A stretch of 64,000 bases of DNA from an uncultured SAR86 cluster bacterium (GTDB taxonomy: Bacteria; Pseudomonadota; Gammaproteobacteria; Magnimaribacterales; AG-339-G14): contig CACJRI010000008.1 of the NCBI GenBank assembly GCA_902595715.1, forward strand, positions 1 to 64,000, read 5' to 3'. Under the pieces are notes generated by a model. That model had not been told where the DNA came from. It did not search any database and saw only the letters and a list, made by a program, of their open reading frames with translations. The position numbers and the translations under genes are program-made. Positions 20,969 through 32,543 of this stretch are shown piece by piece; the first letter of the stretch is position 1, and the number at the start of each line of letters is the position of its first letter.

Positions 20969-22065
20969 AATTTTCAGCTAAAAAAGAGGCTTTGGCGGAT
21001 AAACTTTCATTATGTTCGTCAATTGCTGAAAAAAGACAAACCATTCCTATACTTTCTAACGTTTTATTGAAGGCAATTAATGGAAATTTAACGATTGTTG
21101 CTACTGATTTAGAAAGACAATTATCGCTTATTGTTTCAGATTGCTCGATAGCTGATGAAGGGGAAACAACCGTATCAGCAAGAAAACTATTTGAGCTTAT
21201 AAGGTCTGTTCCTGATAATACAGAGTTAAATTTTGAAGTTATAGAGAACCAACTCGAAATATCAGCATTAAGTTTTCAGGCAGACTTAGCAGTTTTACCT
21301 GTTCAAGATTTTCCATTCGTGGACTTAGAGGATCATAATTTTAATATTGCTTTGGATGGAAATAAGTTTAGCCAGGTTTTAGAAAGCACAAGTTTTGCTA
21401 TGGCATCAGCAGACGTTAGATATTATCTAAACGGATTATTATTTGAGACTGCTCAAAAGAAAATTAATATGGTTGCTACAGATGGACACAGACTTGCCTG
21501 GGGGTCTTATTTACACTCTGAAGATTTGGATGATAAAAAATTAATCATTCCAAGGTCTACGGCTCTAGAGTTACAAAGAATTTTGAATTTATTTCCTGAG
21601 GAAATTTCTTTCTCTTCAAATAACTCTCAATTAAAAATAGAATCTGATAATTTTACTTTTGTAAGCAAATTAATAGAAGGAGCTTATCCAGATTATAAGA
21701 AGGTCTTTCCTTCTGGGGAGGAACAATCTCTTGCAACTTCAAAGTCACCAATTCTTACTGCGCTTTCGAGGTCAGCTGTTCTTTCTAACGAAAAATTTAG
21801 GGGAGTTAAATTTGAACTTAGCAAAGACAAATTAAAAATTCTTGCTAATAATCCAAACAAAGAAAGTGCAGAAGAAGAACTCGATGTTGATTATTCCGGT
21901 GAAGATTTAGAAATAGGTTTCAACATAAATTATGTCCAAGAATCTTTAAATTATCTTCCAGGTGATGATATTGAATTTGTTTTTTTTGGTTCGGAAAATT
22001 CTTGTCTAGTTAAGAATTCTTCTAGTGATGATTTAGTTCATGTAATCATGCCGATGAGGTTATGA
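20965..22065 (+). CDS. dnaN: DNA polymerase III beta sliding clamp
   Basis: DnaN is the ring-shaped processivity clamp. The 366-aa protein has three repeated clamp domains of about 120 residues. The N-terminus contains KRQTIPILSNVLLKA and ATDLERQLSL, the middle MVATDGHRLAW, and the C-terminus ends VHVIMPMRL, as in most clamps. Its ATG overlaps the dnaA stop (ATGA), and recF follows after 4 nt, so dnaA-dnaN-recF-gyrB is probably one transcript. Confidence 0.97.
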   Translation: MKFSAKKEALADKLSLCSSIAEKRQTIPILSNVLLKAINGNLTIVATDLERQLSLIVSDCSIADEGETTVSARKLFELIRSVPDNTELNFEVIENQLEISALSFQADLAVLPVQDFPFVDLEDHNFNIALDGNKFSQVLESTSFAMASADVRYYLNGLLFETAQKKINMVATDGHRLAWGSYLHSEDLDDKKLIIPRSTALELQRILNLFPEEISFSSNNSQLKIESDNFTFVSKLIEGAYPDYKKVFPSGEEQSLATSKSPILTALSRSAVLSNEKFRGVKFELSKDKLKILANNPNKESAEEELDVDYSGEDLEIGFNINYVQESLNYLPGDDIEFVFFGSENSCLVKNSSSDDLVHVIMPMRL

Positions 22066-22069
22066 TGAA

Positions 22070-23083
22070 ATGCTGCTATCAAAAATAAATTTAAACAATT
22101 TCAGATCTTTTAAAAATTCCTCTTTTGATCTTGCGAAAAAGAATTTAATTCTTGGAAAAAATGGGGCAGGGAAGTCTTCTTTTTTAGAGGCAATTTTTTT
22201 CATTCTTTCTAAAAAGTCATTCAGAACATCTTCTTCAAATGCGATGATTAATTTTGGATCAAATTTTTTTAAAGTAGATGCGATTTTAAACGGAGAAAAA
22301 TTTTCTTTAACAAAGGATTTATCATCCTCTATAAAATCTAAAACAGGTAATATTCAAAACCACTTTTTGCCTCTGGTGCTAAATAATTTTTCTTTGAGTC
22401 TTTTGGAAGCGCCAAAAGAGAATAGAAGGTCATTTATAGATTACTTAATGTTTCACGTGGAACACGATTACAAAATAGATCACTTGCAGTTTAAAAAAGC
22501 CCTCGCCCAAAGAAACAGATCGCTGAAAAAAAGCTCTTCCTCTGAGCTTAAATCTTGGACAAAAGTCTTCATTGATTTGTCTCAGAAGTTAACTAAAACG
22601 AAGCTTCAGTTTATAGATTCTTTCTTAAAAAGCTTCCCGTCTTTTATAGACTCCTTGTCTATACCTGAAAACCTAAAAAATAAGTTTAAGGAGATCTCAA
22701 TTACATACGATAAAGGCTGGAAAGATAACTTATTAGAGGAGTTAAGGGAGTCTTTTATTAAGGATCAGGCAAGGGGATTTACTTCTTTAGGGCCGCAAAC
22801 CTCTGATTTAAGTGTAAAAATAAATAAGCAAGATTCAGGAAATATTTTATCAAGAGGTGAACAGAAACTATTGATTTTATTGATTTATTTGTTTTTTATT
22901 GAAGCCTATAACGATCTCAGGCCAAACAAAACAATTTTCTTGCTAGACGATCTACCTTCTGAACTTGATGAAAAAAATTTGGAATTAGCATTAAATCTTC
23001 TTCAAGATGTTGATTGTCAATTATTTATAACTTCTTTGGAAAAGTTAGAAAAATATGAGTTTGATTTTGTAATTGATTTATAA
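22070..23083 (+). CDS. recF: DNA replication and repair protein RecF
   Basis: RecF is an SMC-like ABC ATPase that helps RecOR load RecA at gaps. The 337-aa protein starts LLSKINLNNFRSFKNS, has Walker A GKNGAGKSSFLEAI, the ABC signature LSRGEQKLLILLIYL and Walker B IFLLDDLPSELDEKN. It is slightly shorter than E. coli RecF (357 aa). Codons for MFHVEH (about residues 127-132) encode a parS-like palindrome, listed separately. The gene lies 4 nt after dnaN and 6 nt before gyrB. Confidence 0.96.
   Translation: MLLSKINLNNFRSFKNSSFDLAKKNLILGKNGAGKSSFLEAIFFILSKKSFRTSSSNAMINFGSNFFKVDAILNGEKFSLTKDLSSSIKSKTGNIQNHFLPLVLNNFSLSLLEAPKENRRSFIDYLMFHVEHDYKIDHLQFKKALAQRNRSLKKSSSSELKSWTKVFIDLSQKLTKTKLQFIDSFLKSFPSFIDSLSIPENLKNKFKEISITYDKGWKDNLLEELRESFIKDQARGFTSLGPQTSDLSVKINKQDSGNILSRGEQKLLILLIYLFFIEAYNDLRPNKTIFLLDDLPSELDEKNLELALNLLQDVDCQLFITSLEKLEKYEFDFVIDL
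22449..22464. promoter_or_regulatory. parS-like ParB binding site inside recF
   Basis: TGTTTCACGTGGAACA is a near-perfect 16-bp palindrome. Its complement, TGTTCCACGTGAAACA, fits the chromosomal parS consensus TGTTNCACGTGAAACA exactly. It lies in codons for M-F-H-V-E-H of recF, about 10 kb from parAB and 3-7 kb from the two origin candidates, where functional parS sites are expected. No second copy was seen elsewhere in the window. Confidence 0.85.
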
Positions 23084-25504
<2,421 letters not shown>

Positions 25505-25505
25505 C

Positions 25506-26216
25506 TCAAAAAAGTTCTGAATATTTATTTTCCGTCCAGTCTCTAACTATTTTTGTTGTTTCAGAGGAGTTTTCTGTTGGCTGTATAGGGTCTCCAATAA
25601 AAAACACCACATCACCAGAATTTATAACAAAATCCCCGCCATACCAAGATTCCCCGGCATTATGGACGATAGGGATAATTTCACTATCTGTTTGCAAAGC
25701 TAATTCAGCACCCGTTTTTTTGTAGAAACCAAGGTCTCCTGGTTTTCTTCTAGTGCCTTCTGGGTAATAGATTAAAGAAAAACCAGAATCTAATAACTCT
25801 TCACCCATAGAAAAAATCTTTTTTACAGCTTCTGAGCCTTTGCCTCTATCAATTGGAATTGAACTAAGCAGTCTCAAAGCCCAGCCAATAATTGGCCATG
25901 ATAATAAAACATCTTTCAGGATGGTTGCTGTAGGAACAAATCTTTCATACAAAACCAAAGTTTCAATAAAACCTTGGTGGTTAGAGAAATAGATTTTTTT
26001 TCTTTGAGAATTTATGACCTCAGCATTTCCCTTAAAAACAATCTTTACTCCACAACAAATTCTTATCCACCAACGAAAGAAAGCAACCCAGGAAAGAATA
26101 ATTTTCTGTCTGAACTTTCTATCAATAAAAATACAAGCAGGAAAGGTTAAAGAAATTATGATTAAAGAAATTCCTAAAATTACATAAAAAAGAAAAGATC
26201 TTGCGTATAAAATCAT
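25506..26216 (-). CDS. plsC: 1-acyl-sn-glycerol-3-phosphate acyltransferase family protein (PlsC-like)
   Basis: This membrane acyltransferase probably makes phosphatidic acid or remodels lysophospholipids. The 236-aa protein has an N-terminal hydrophobic segment (residues 3-27), the acyltransferase motif I variant FSNHQGFIET (NHxG...E, where most family members have NHxxxxD), and motif III YYPEGTRRKPGDL. Its ATG overlaps the gmhB stop (ATGA). The gyrB-plsC-gmhB neighbourhood is conserved in pseudomonads, where the PlsC-like protein is often called lptA/olsA-like. Exact substrate is not deducible. Confidence 0.87.
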   Translation of the reverse strand: MILYARSFLFYVILGISLIIISLTFPACIFIDRKFRQKIILSWVAFFRWWIRICCGVKIVFKGNAEVINSQRKKIYFSNHQGFIETLVLYERFVPTATILKDVLLSWPIIGWALRLLSSIPIDRGKGSEAVKKIFSMGEELLDSGFSLIYYPEGTRRKPGDLGFYKKTGAELALQTDSEIIPIVHNAGESWYGGDFVINSGDVVFFIGDPIQPTENSSETTKIVRDWTENKYSELF

Positions 26217-26752
26217 TGGCAGATAAATTTTGTTGCTGAAAATAGATTTTCAAAAATTTGAGCTTGAGAAGTATCATGATTTTTCAACGTGATCTCTCCA
26301 TAACCAGTTTTAACCAATAAAGGTTTACATTCATGAGCGAGAGCACACTGAACATCAGAAAATTTATCTCCAACAAAATAACTACCTTTAAGATTAATAC
26401 CAAGAGCTTTTTCTGCTTGTAGTAAAAGACCAGTTCTAGGTTTTCTGCATTCGCAGTCATCTTCAGGTCTATGGGGACAAACCTCTACATGAAAAATATC
26501 CGATCCGTGTTCTCTAACTTTTTGTTTCATGTGAGAATTTACGTTATCTATTTGATCTTTAGAAGCTATGCCAAGGCTTATGCAGGCCTGATTTGTGGCA
26601 ACAATAATTTTAAAATTATTGTCGGATAAAATAGATAATGCATCTAGGCTTCCATTCTCGAATTTAAAATCTACTGGCTTTGTAACATAATCAAAGAGAT
26701 CAACGTTAATAACGCCATCTCTATCAAGAATAATGTACTTCTGGTCTGACAT
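26213..26752 (-). CDS. gmhB: D-glycero-beta-D-manno-heptose 1,7-bisphosphate 7-phosphatase
   Basis: This HAD phosphatase of the ADP-heptose pathway serves lipopolysaccharide inner core synthesis. The 179-aa protein has the HAD nucleophile motif ILDRDGVINVD, motif II ATNQACISLG, and the GmhB-specific zinc loop CPHRPEDDCECRKP, followed by FVGDKFSDVQCA as motif IV. The size matches the family. It lies 3 nt after the glycyl-tRNA synthetase gene and overlaps plsC. Other heptose genes are not in view, so a related HAD phosphatase role remains possible but less likely. Confidence 0.9.
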   Translation of the reverse strand: MSDQKYIILDRDGVINVDLFDYVTKPVDFKFENGSLDALSILSDNNFKIIVATNQACISLGIASKDQIDNVNSHMKQKVREHGSDIFHVEVCPHRPEDDCECRKPRTGLLLQAEKALGINLKGSYFVGDKFSDVQCALAHECKPLLVKTGYGEITLKNHDTSQAQIFENLFSATKFICQ

Positions 26753-26754
26753 GC

Positions 26755-28116
26755 TTAGCCCTTAAATAGCTTCAGAATGCTCGTTTCAATTTCGTTTAAG
26801 TCGATTACTTCTTGTTCCATAGAATCTCTATCTCTAAAAGTGACTTTGTTCTTTTCTATGGTGTCATAGTCAACTGTGATACAAATTGGGGTGCCAATTT
26901 CATCATGTTTGCGATAACTCTTTCCTATATTTCCAGTATTTTCAACTGCAACTCTTCCAATATTCAGTTTTAAAAGCCTGTTTTTTATTTCTACAGAAGC
27001 GTTTACTATTGCTTCTACGTTCTTTTTAAGAGGAATAACAGCTATTTTTATAGGAGATAGGTGATTTTTCAAAGATAATACCACCCTTTTTGTATCATTT
27101 CCAAGATTTTCTTCCTTATATGCATCATTTAGAATAGCTAAAAATGCCCTTTCTACCCCAGCACTTGGCTCAATAACATAGGGCACAAGCCATTTATTAG
27201 ATATTTTGTCCTGGAAAGCAAGCTTCGCTTTTGAAGTCTTATTTTCCTTAGTTTGCGCCTGTATGTTAAATTCTTCTTGAGACTTAGTATGAGAGCCTAA
27301 ATCAAAATCCGTTCTATTCGCAATCCCTTCCAGTTCTTCTGTTCCATGAGGAAATTTATACATAATGTCTGTAGTTGCTTTTGAGTAATGGGATAATTCC
27401 TTTTTGGGTACATTGAATATCTCTAAATTTTCTTCACTTAAGCCCTGATCTTTCCACCATTTCATTCTTTCTTTAATCCAATATTCATGAAATTTCTCAT
27501 CATCTTTTGGCTCTACAAAATACTCCATTTCCATTTGCTCAAATTCTCTTTTCCTAAAGATAAAATTTCTGGCTGTTATCTCGTTTCTAAATGCTTTACC
27601 AATTTGGGCAATTCCAAAAGGTAGCGTTCTAGAAGTGCTATCTAAAACATTCTTAAAATTAATAAAAATATGCTGAGCTGTTTCTGGACGAAGATAGGCA
27701 ATGGCAGAGCCATCATCTACTGGCCCAATATTAGTTTTAAACATCAGATTAAAGTCCCTAGGTTCGGTTAAATTTGTTGACCCACAATTTGGACACTTCA
27801 TTTCGTTTAAAGTATCGGCTCGCATTCTGAATTTACAATCTTTGCAATCAATTAAAGGATCAGTGAAAGTGTCTTCATGACCTGACTGCGCAAATATGTT
27901 TTGGCTGCCCAAAATTGAAGAATCCAAACCTTCTATATCATCTCTTTGGTAAATCATAGATTCCCACCAAGCTCGTTTAATGTTGTTGGCAAGTTCAACG
28001 CCTAGCGGTCCATAATCATAGACGCCCTGCATGCCCCCGTATATCTCTGCGGTTTGAAAAATAAAACCCCTCCTCTTGCAAAGAGAAACAATTTTATCCA
28101 TTTTATTTTCTGCCAT
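26755..28116 (-). CDS. glyQS: Glycyl-tRNA synthetase, homodimeric (alpha2) type
   Basis: This enzyme charges tRNA-Gly. The 453-aa protein is the single-chain class IIa form: [33 protein letters not shown]-type N-terminus, a four-cysteine zinc ribbon (CKDCKFRMR then KCPNCGST), [15 protein letters not shown], class II motif 2 [21 protein letters not shown], and [12 protein letters not shown] motif 3. A C-terminal anticodon-binding domain starts around residue 355. Most gammaproteobacteria instead encode the unrelated alpha2beta2 enzyme as glyQ-glyS at this very place beside gmhB, so this looks like replacement in place. It may be annotated glyS or glyQS by different pipelines. Confidence 0.95.
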   Translation of the reverse strand: MAENKMDKIVSLCKRRGFIFQTAEIYGGMQGVYDYGPLGVELANNIKRAWWESMIYQRDDIEGLDSSILGSQNIFAQSGHEDTFTDPLIDCKDCKFRMRADTLNEMKCPNCGSTNLTEPRDFNLMFKTNIGPVDDGSAIAYLRPETAQHIFINFKNVLDSTSRTLPFGIAQIGKAFRNEITARNFIFRKREFEQMEMEYFVEPKDDEKFHEYWIKERMKWWKDQGLSEENLEIFNVPKKELSHYSKATTDIMYKFPHGTEELEGIANRTDFDLGSHTKSQEEFNIQAQTKENKTSKAKLAFQDKISNKWLVPYVIEPSAGVERAFLAILNDAYKEENLGNDTKRVVLSLKNHLSPIKIAVIPLKKNVEAIVNASVEIKNRLLKLNIGRVAVENTGNIGKSYRKHDEIGTPICITVDYDTIEKNKVTFRDRDSMEQEVIDLNEIETSILKLFKG

Positions 28117-28145
28117 GTCTGTATCTTATAAGAAGTAAGTACTTA

Positions 28146-29597
28146 CTATTCCTTCCAGAAGAATGCTGTAAATAATACTAACAAAGTATAGATTTCTAAT
28201 CTTCCAAGTATCATTACAAAAGCCAAAAGGACCTTCGTAAACGCATCCATTCCTGCGTAATTATAAGCTACTTCACCAAGTCCCGGACCTAAATTATTAA
28301 GACATGCTGCTATCGCAGAAAAAGCAGTTTCTGTATCTATCCCCTGCCCCATTAAGACAAAAGATCCAGCTAAAAAAGTAAGCAGGTAAACTGTTAAAAA
28401 TCCCCAGACGGAATCAGCAACTTCACTGTTGATTTTCTTTTTGCCAATTTTTAAGGGCAACACTAGATTTGGGTGTATAAGTTTTTTAAGCTCTCTTCTC
28501 GCATGATTCAAAAGCACCAAACCTCTTATCGCTTTAAAACCTCCAGCAGTTGATCCTGCACAAGCACCTATCATGCCAATAAAAATTAACAGTTGAGGAA
28601 GGTATGTCGGAAATGAAGAATGATCCAAAACCGTAAAACCTGTAGTCGTCGCAAAAGAAGTAACAGTAAACAAGGAAGATATAATTAGACCCGAAGAAAT
28701 CTCAGAACCACTAAACCAGATAGTTATCAAGAAAATAACAAAAGCAAGAAAAAGCATTTTCCAATAAAACCCGAATTCAGGATCTTTAACATAGTTTAAT
28801 AATTTAAAATTTGAAAAAGAAAGGTAATGCAGAGAAAAGCTTATGCCTGAAATGAACATAAAAATAACTGCCAAAATATAAATTGTGTTGTTATTGAATA
28901 TGGCAAAACTCTCGTTGTAATTAGAAAAACCACCAATTGCAATCGTAGTAAAAGAGTGAACTACTGCATCGAAATATTCCATGCCAGCTACGAAGTAGGA
29001 CAGGAAACAAAGCAGAGTAAGAATGAGATATATGTATACCAAAACCATAGCAGTTTCAGCAATTTTTGGCCTTAATTTGCTTTGATTTATAGGGCCTTGA
29101 GTCTCACCTCTATACAGCTGCATTCCACCAACTCCCAAAAGAGGCATCAGAGCAATGGCTAAGACGATAATACCGAGGCCTCCTATCCATTGGAGCAAAC
29201 CTCTATAAAACAGAATAGAGTAATATTCTCCAGAAAGATCAGAAAATATCGTTGCCCCTGTAGTAGTTAAGCCTGAAGTCGCTTCAAAGTAAGCACTTAC
29301 TATTGATAAATCACTATTAGTTCCGAGTATAAGCGGCAAAGTTGCAAAAATAGTAAAGAATAACCAAAGCAGAACAGTTAACAAAAAACCCTCTTTAACT
29401 CTTATCCCTTCATATTTCTTTTCGAAATTAACCAAATATAGAAAAGAACCAAATGCCAGGGTAATTAGAAAGGAATAGGCAAAAGCCGAAATATTATCTT
29501 CGTTATAGATAATTGAAACTATAATAGGTGTTAGCTGTAAAAAAGAAAAGGCGATCAAACCTATTCCCAAAACTCTAGAAATTAATCTAAATTTCAT
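28146..29597 (-). CDS. trkH: Trk potassium uptake system membrane protein TrkH
   Basis: TrkH is the pore-forming subunit of a K+ uptake system. The 483-aa protein has 10-12 hydrophobic segments with four selectivity-filter loops of the MPM type: EATSGLTTTGATIF, FTTIAIGGFSNY, TSFATTTGFTV and AACLNNLGPGLGE. Length equals E. coli TrkH (483 aa). The trkA gene for its gating subunit lies directly upstream, so K+ uptake here is probably NAD(H)/nucleotide gated. Confidence 0.96.
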   Translation of the reverse strand: MKFRLISRVLGIGLIAFSFLQLTPIIVSIIYNEDNISAFAYSFLITLAFGSFLYLVNFEKKYEGIRVKEGFLLTVLLWLFFTIFATLPLILGTNSDLSIVSAYFEATSGLTTTGATIFSDLSGEYYSILFYRGLLQWIGGLGIIVLAIALMPLLGVGGMQLYRGETQGPINQSKLRPKIAETAMVLVYIYLILTLLCFLSYFVAGMEYFDAVVHSFTTIAIGGFSNYNESFAIFNNNTIYILAVIFMFISGISFSLHYLSFSNFKLLNYVKDPEFGFYWKMLFLAFVIFLITIWFSGSEISSGLIISSLFTVTSFATTTGFTVLDHSSFPTYLPQLLIFIGMIGACAGSTAGGFKAIRGLVLLNHARRELKKLIHPNLVLPLKIGKKKINSEVADSVWGFLTVYLLTFLAGSFVLMGQGIDTETAFSAIAACLNNLGPGLGEVAYNYAGMDAFTKVLLAFVMILGRLEIYTLLVLFTAFFWKE

Positions 29598-29628
29598 CTA
29601 AATTTATTTAAAAGCATTTAAAATCTTG

Positions 29629-30993
29629 TTAATTCATTAAACTTGTTTCTAGTGCAGGAAACAATTTTTTATCTGATAAGAAAATAATGATATGATCATT
29701 TTCATGTATTTTAACATCATGATGAGCGATTTTAACTTCTTTTCCACGTATTATAGCGCTTATTGTGCAGCCATTTGGTAGTTTTATATCATCTATCCCT
29801 TGACCAATGATTTTAGGAGTTGTTTCAGGGCTAGCTATCAGTTCTAAAGCCTCAGATTTACCTTTTTTGAAGGTATGAGCCCTTTCAATTTTTGCTTTCG
29901 TTATATTTTTTAACACAACACCAATGGTAATTTCATTTGGAATTACAGTGATGTCCACTTCGCCTTGATGTATCAGATCTAAAAAAGATTGTTTGTTCAT
30001 CAAAGAAAGCACTTTTTTTGCTCCAAGTTTTTTTGCTAACAAGGAGGACATCACATTTGCTTCATCACTATCAGTGACTGCACAAAACATATCAATTGAT
30101 GATATGCCTTCTTCAATCAATAAATCTTCATCTGTTGAATCGCCAATGAGGACCAATGCAGAATTTAAATTCTCAGATAGGTAATCTCCTCTTTTTCTAC
30201 TTTTTTCAATAATCTTTACGACGCTAAATTTATCTTCAAGTAGTTTTGCTAATCTTCTGCCAATCTTTCCGCCACCTGCAATCATAATATTCTTGTATTT
30301 AGAGTCTCTTGGTCTAATTTCGGACATTACTTTTTTGATATTTCCTTTAGCAGAGATAAAGAAAACTTCATCGCCATCTTTTATATAATCTTCCCCGCTT
30401 GGAATAATAATCTCTTCTTCTCTATAGATAGCCGCAACTCTAGTATCAGCATTAGGAATATGCTCTCTTAGTTCTGAAACTTTATGACCAGTAATTGGAG
30501 CTCCTTCAACAGCTTTTACGCTAACCATCGATGCTCTTCCATCGCCAAAATCCAAAACCTGAAGAGCTCCTGGAAGTTGTACCAATTTTGAAATATATTC
30601 AGTGATAAGAGTTTCTGGTGAAATTAAGACGTCAACTGAATACTCTCCATTTTCGAAAATCTGACTTCCTTTGCCTTTAAGATATTCTCTAGCTCGAATT
30701 CTAGCCATTGTTCTAGTTTTTTTGTTGAGATGTTTAATCATCTGACAGGCAACCAAATTAACTTCATCATATTCGGTCATGGCAATAGCCAACTCTGTAT
30801 CTTGAATATTTGCGTCTTCGAGAGTTTGTGGATAGCAACAATTTCCGCACACAATTTTTATATCGTGCTGTTCCGACTCTTTTTCGAGTTTTTCTTCGTT
30901 AAGATCTACGAGGGTTATGCTGTGACCATCTTCAGATAGAATTTCGGTTAATTCTGATCCAACTTGGCCGGCACCTAAAATTAAGATGTTCAA
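29629..30993 (-). CDS. trkA: Trk potassium uptake regulatory protein TrkA
   Basis: TrkA is the cytoplasmic gating ring of the Trk system. The 454-aa protein has two RCK/KTN repeats, each with a Rossmann fold (ILGAGQVGSELTEIL at the start, IAGGGKIGRRLAKLL from about residue 234) and a TrkA-C domain. The size is the E. coli type (458 aa). In pseudomonads rsmB lies between fmt and trkA; here only 59 bp separate trkA from fmt and rsmB is missing. Confidence 0.96.
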   Translation of the reverse strand: MNILILGAGQVGSELTEILSEDGHSITLVDLNEEKLEKESEQHDIKIVCGNCCYPQTLEDANIQDTELAIAMTEYDEVNLVACQMIKHLNKKTRTMARIRAREYLKGKGSQIFENGEYSVDVLISPETLITEYISKLVQLPGALQVLDFGDGRASMVSVKAVEGAPITGHKVSELREHIPNADTRVAAIYREEEIIIPSGEDYIKDGDEVFFISAKGNIKKVMSEIRPRDSKYKNIMIAGGGKIGRRLAKLLEDKFSVVKIIEKSRKRGDYLSENLNSALVLIGDSTDEDLLIEEGISSIDMFCAVTDSDEANVMSSLLAKKLGAKKVLSLMNKQSFLDLIHQGEVDITVIPNEITIGVVLKNITKAKIERAHTFKKGKSEALELIASPETTPKIIGQGIDDIKLPNGCTISAIIRGKEVKIAHHDVKIHENDHIIIFLSDKKLFPALETSLMN

Positions 30994-31052
30994 TTATTAC
31001 TCCAATAAAAAATTATACTCTCAGAAAAATAATATTGTGAATTTGATTATCA

Positions 31053-31985
31053 CTATTTAAAACTTTCATCGGAGTTAAAAAAATCTTTTGATCCATTGTA
31101 GAAACTTTTGTATTCCATTCTTTTTTTATTCTGTCTTGCAAGTTCTTTAATCTCGACACACTGATCTATTCCAGAGACTAAAAATTCGTTTTTATCAGCC
31201 TTAATAACTTTTCCGGGATCTGAAGCGGGCAGGGCATTTATTTTTGCACGGTAAATAATAATTCTTTCATTTTTATATTCTGAAAATGCACAAGGATTAG
31301 GACAAAGACCGTTAATTTTGCCAACTATTTCTTCTGCTGATTTTGTCCAATCTATTCTAGCTTCGTCTTTAGTTACTTTGGGAGCATAAGAAGATTCGTT
31401 TTCATTTTGTTCTGTTAGAGTAAAACTATTATCTACAATAGAATCAATAGTTTGCAAGATATTTCTAGATGAAATATCGCTCATGATTTCCTCTAAATCT
31501 TCGGTATTCATCCCTTCCTCAATAGGAAATTTTATGTTGTTTACAATTGGGCCCGTATCTAGACCGGCATCCATTTTCATGAATGTAATTCCTGTTTCCC
31601 TGTCGCAGTTAATTATGCTTCTTTGAATTGGAGCTGCACCTCTGTACTTAGGTAATAAAGATGTGTGAATGTTAAAGCTTCCATGTTTTGCTACGTTCAA
31701 AAGATCTTCACTAATGATATGTCCAAAAGCAAAGACAAGAAGAAGATCAATATTGAGTTTTTCCAAGGTAGGTCTGAACTTTCTATCTTTGATTTCATCG
31801 TATGAAAAAATTTTAATTTTTTTCTCTTCCGCAAAAACCCTGATCGGACTTTTAACAAATTTTAAACCTCTACCCGAACGCTTTTCTTCTGCACAAATAA
31901 CCCCAACCAGATTGTGTTTGGATTCATAGATCGTTTCTAGAGTTTTAAGAGCAATCTTCGGCGTAGCAGCAAATAAGATATTCAT
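31053..31985 (-). CDS. fmt: Methionyl-tRNA formyltransferase
   Basis: Fmt formylates initiator Met-tRNA using 10-formyl-THF. The 310-aa protein shows FAFGHIISEDLL, FNIHTSLLPKYRGAAPIQRSI (the N-H-D type active-site region, SLLPKYRGAAPI signature), and TGITFMKMDAGLDTGPI. The C-terminal OB-like domain starts near residue 205 with INGLCPNPCAF. It starts exactly where def ends, sharing one base, as is usual for the def-fmt pair. Confidence 0.96.
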   Translation of the reverse strand: MNILFAATPKIALKTLETIYESKHNLVGVICAEEKRSGRGLKFVKSPIRVFAEEKKIKIFSYDEIKDRKFRPTLEKLNIDLLLVFAFGHIISEDLLNVAKHGSFNIHTSLLPKYRGAAPIQRSIINCDRETGITFMKMDAGLDTGPIVNNIKFPIEEGMNTEDLEEIMSDISSRNILQTIDSIVDNSFTLTEQNENESSYAPKVTKDEARIDWTKSAEEIVGKINGLCPNPCAFSEYKNERIIIYRAKINALPASDPGKVIKADKNEFLVSGIDQCVEIKELARQNKKRMEYKSFYNGSKDFFNSDESFK

Positions 31986-32482
31986 TATTTCTGTTTGACA
32001 ATTTTATTTCGGATTCTTCTTCTTTTCAGTTCAGAAATATGATCAACGAATAATCGACCGTTGAGGTGATCAAGTTCATGCTGGACAACTTTAGTCAATA
32101 GTCCTTCAGGTTTAATTTCTTGTTTTTGTCCATTTAGATCTTGATAAGAGAGTTGTATATCTGACGGCCTAGAAATAGTCTCAAAAAAACCTGGAACACT
32201 TAAGCAGCCTTCATCGTAGTCTTCTGTCTTGGAAGGATCCAAAATTTTGATTGTAGGATTGACGATTACTAAAGGTTCATTTTTCTCTGGACTGATGTCG
32301 ATAACAGCTACTTGTTTAGCAACGCCAATTTGAGTAGCTGCCAGACCTATGCCATTTACAGAGTGCATGGTTTCGAACATATCGTCCGTTAAAGTTTTCA
32401 ACTCCTCATCAAAAGTTTCAACAGGGTTTGCTTTAATACGCAAATCTTGATCAGGAAATTTTAAAATTTTTCTAATTGCCAC
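31985..32482 (-). CDS. def: Peptide deformylase
   Basis: Def removes the N-formyl group from nascent proteins. The 165-aa protein has all three signature motifs: GIGLAATQIG (motif 1), EGCLSVPG with the metal-binding Cys (motif 2) and VVQHELDHLNG with two metal-binding His (motif 3). It heads the minus-strand def-fmt-trkA-trkH run and diverges from purE across a 61-bp promoter interval. Confidence 0.97.
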   Translation of the reverse strand: MAIRKILKFPDQDLRIKANPVETFDEELKTLTDDMFETMHSVNGIGLAATQIGVAKQVAVIDISPEKNEPLVIVNPTIKILDPSKTEDYDEGCLSVPGFFETISRPSDIQLSYQDLNGQKQEIKPEGLLTKVVQHELDHLNGRLFVDHISELKRRRIRNKIVKQK

Positions 32483-32543
32483 GATTGTTATTCAATTTAT
32501 TTTTATCATCTGTAAAATAACATTTTAGTTAAGGAGATCAAAA

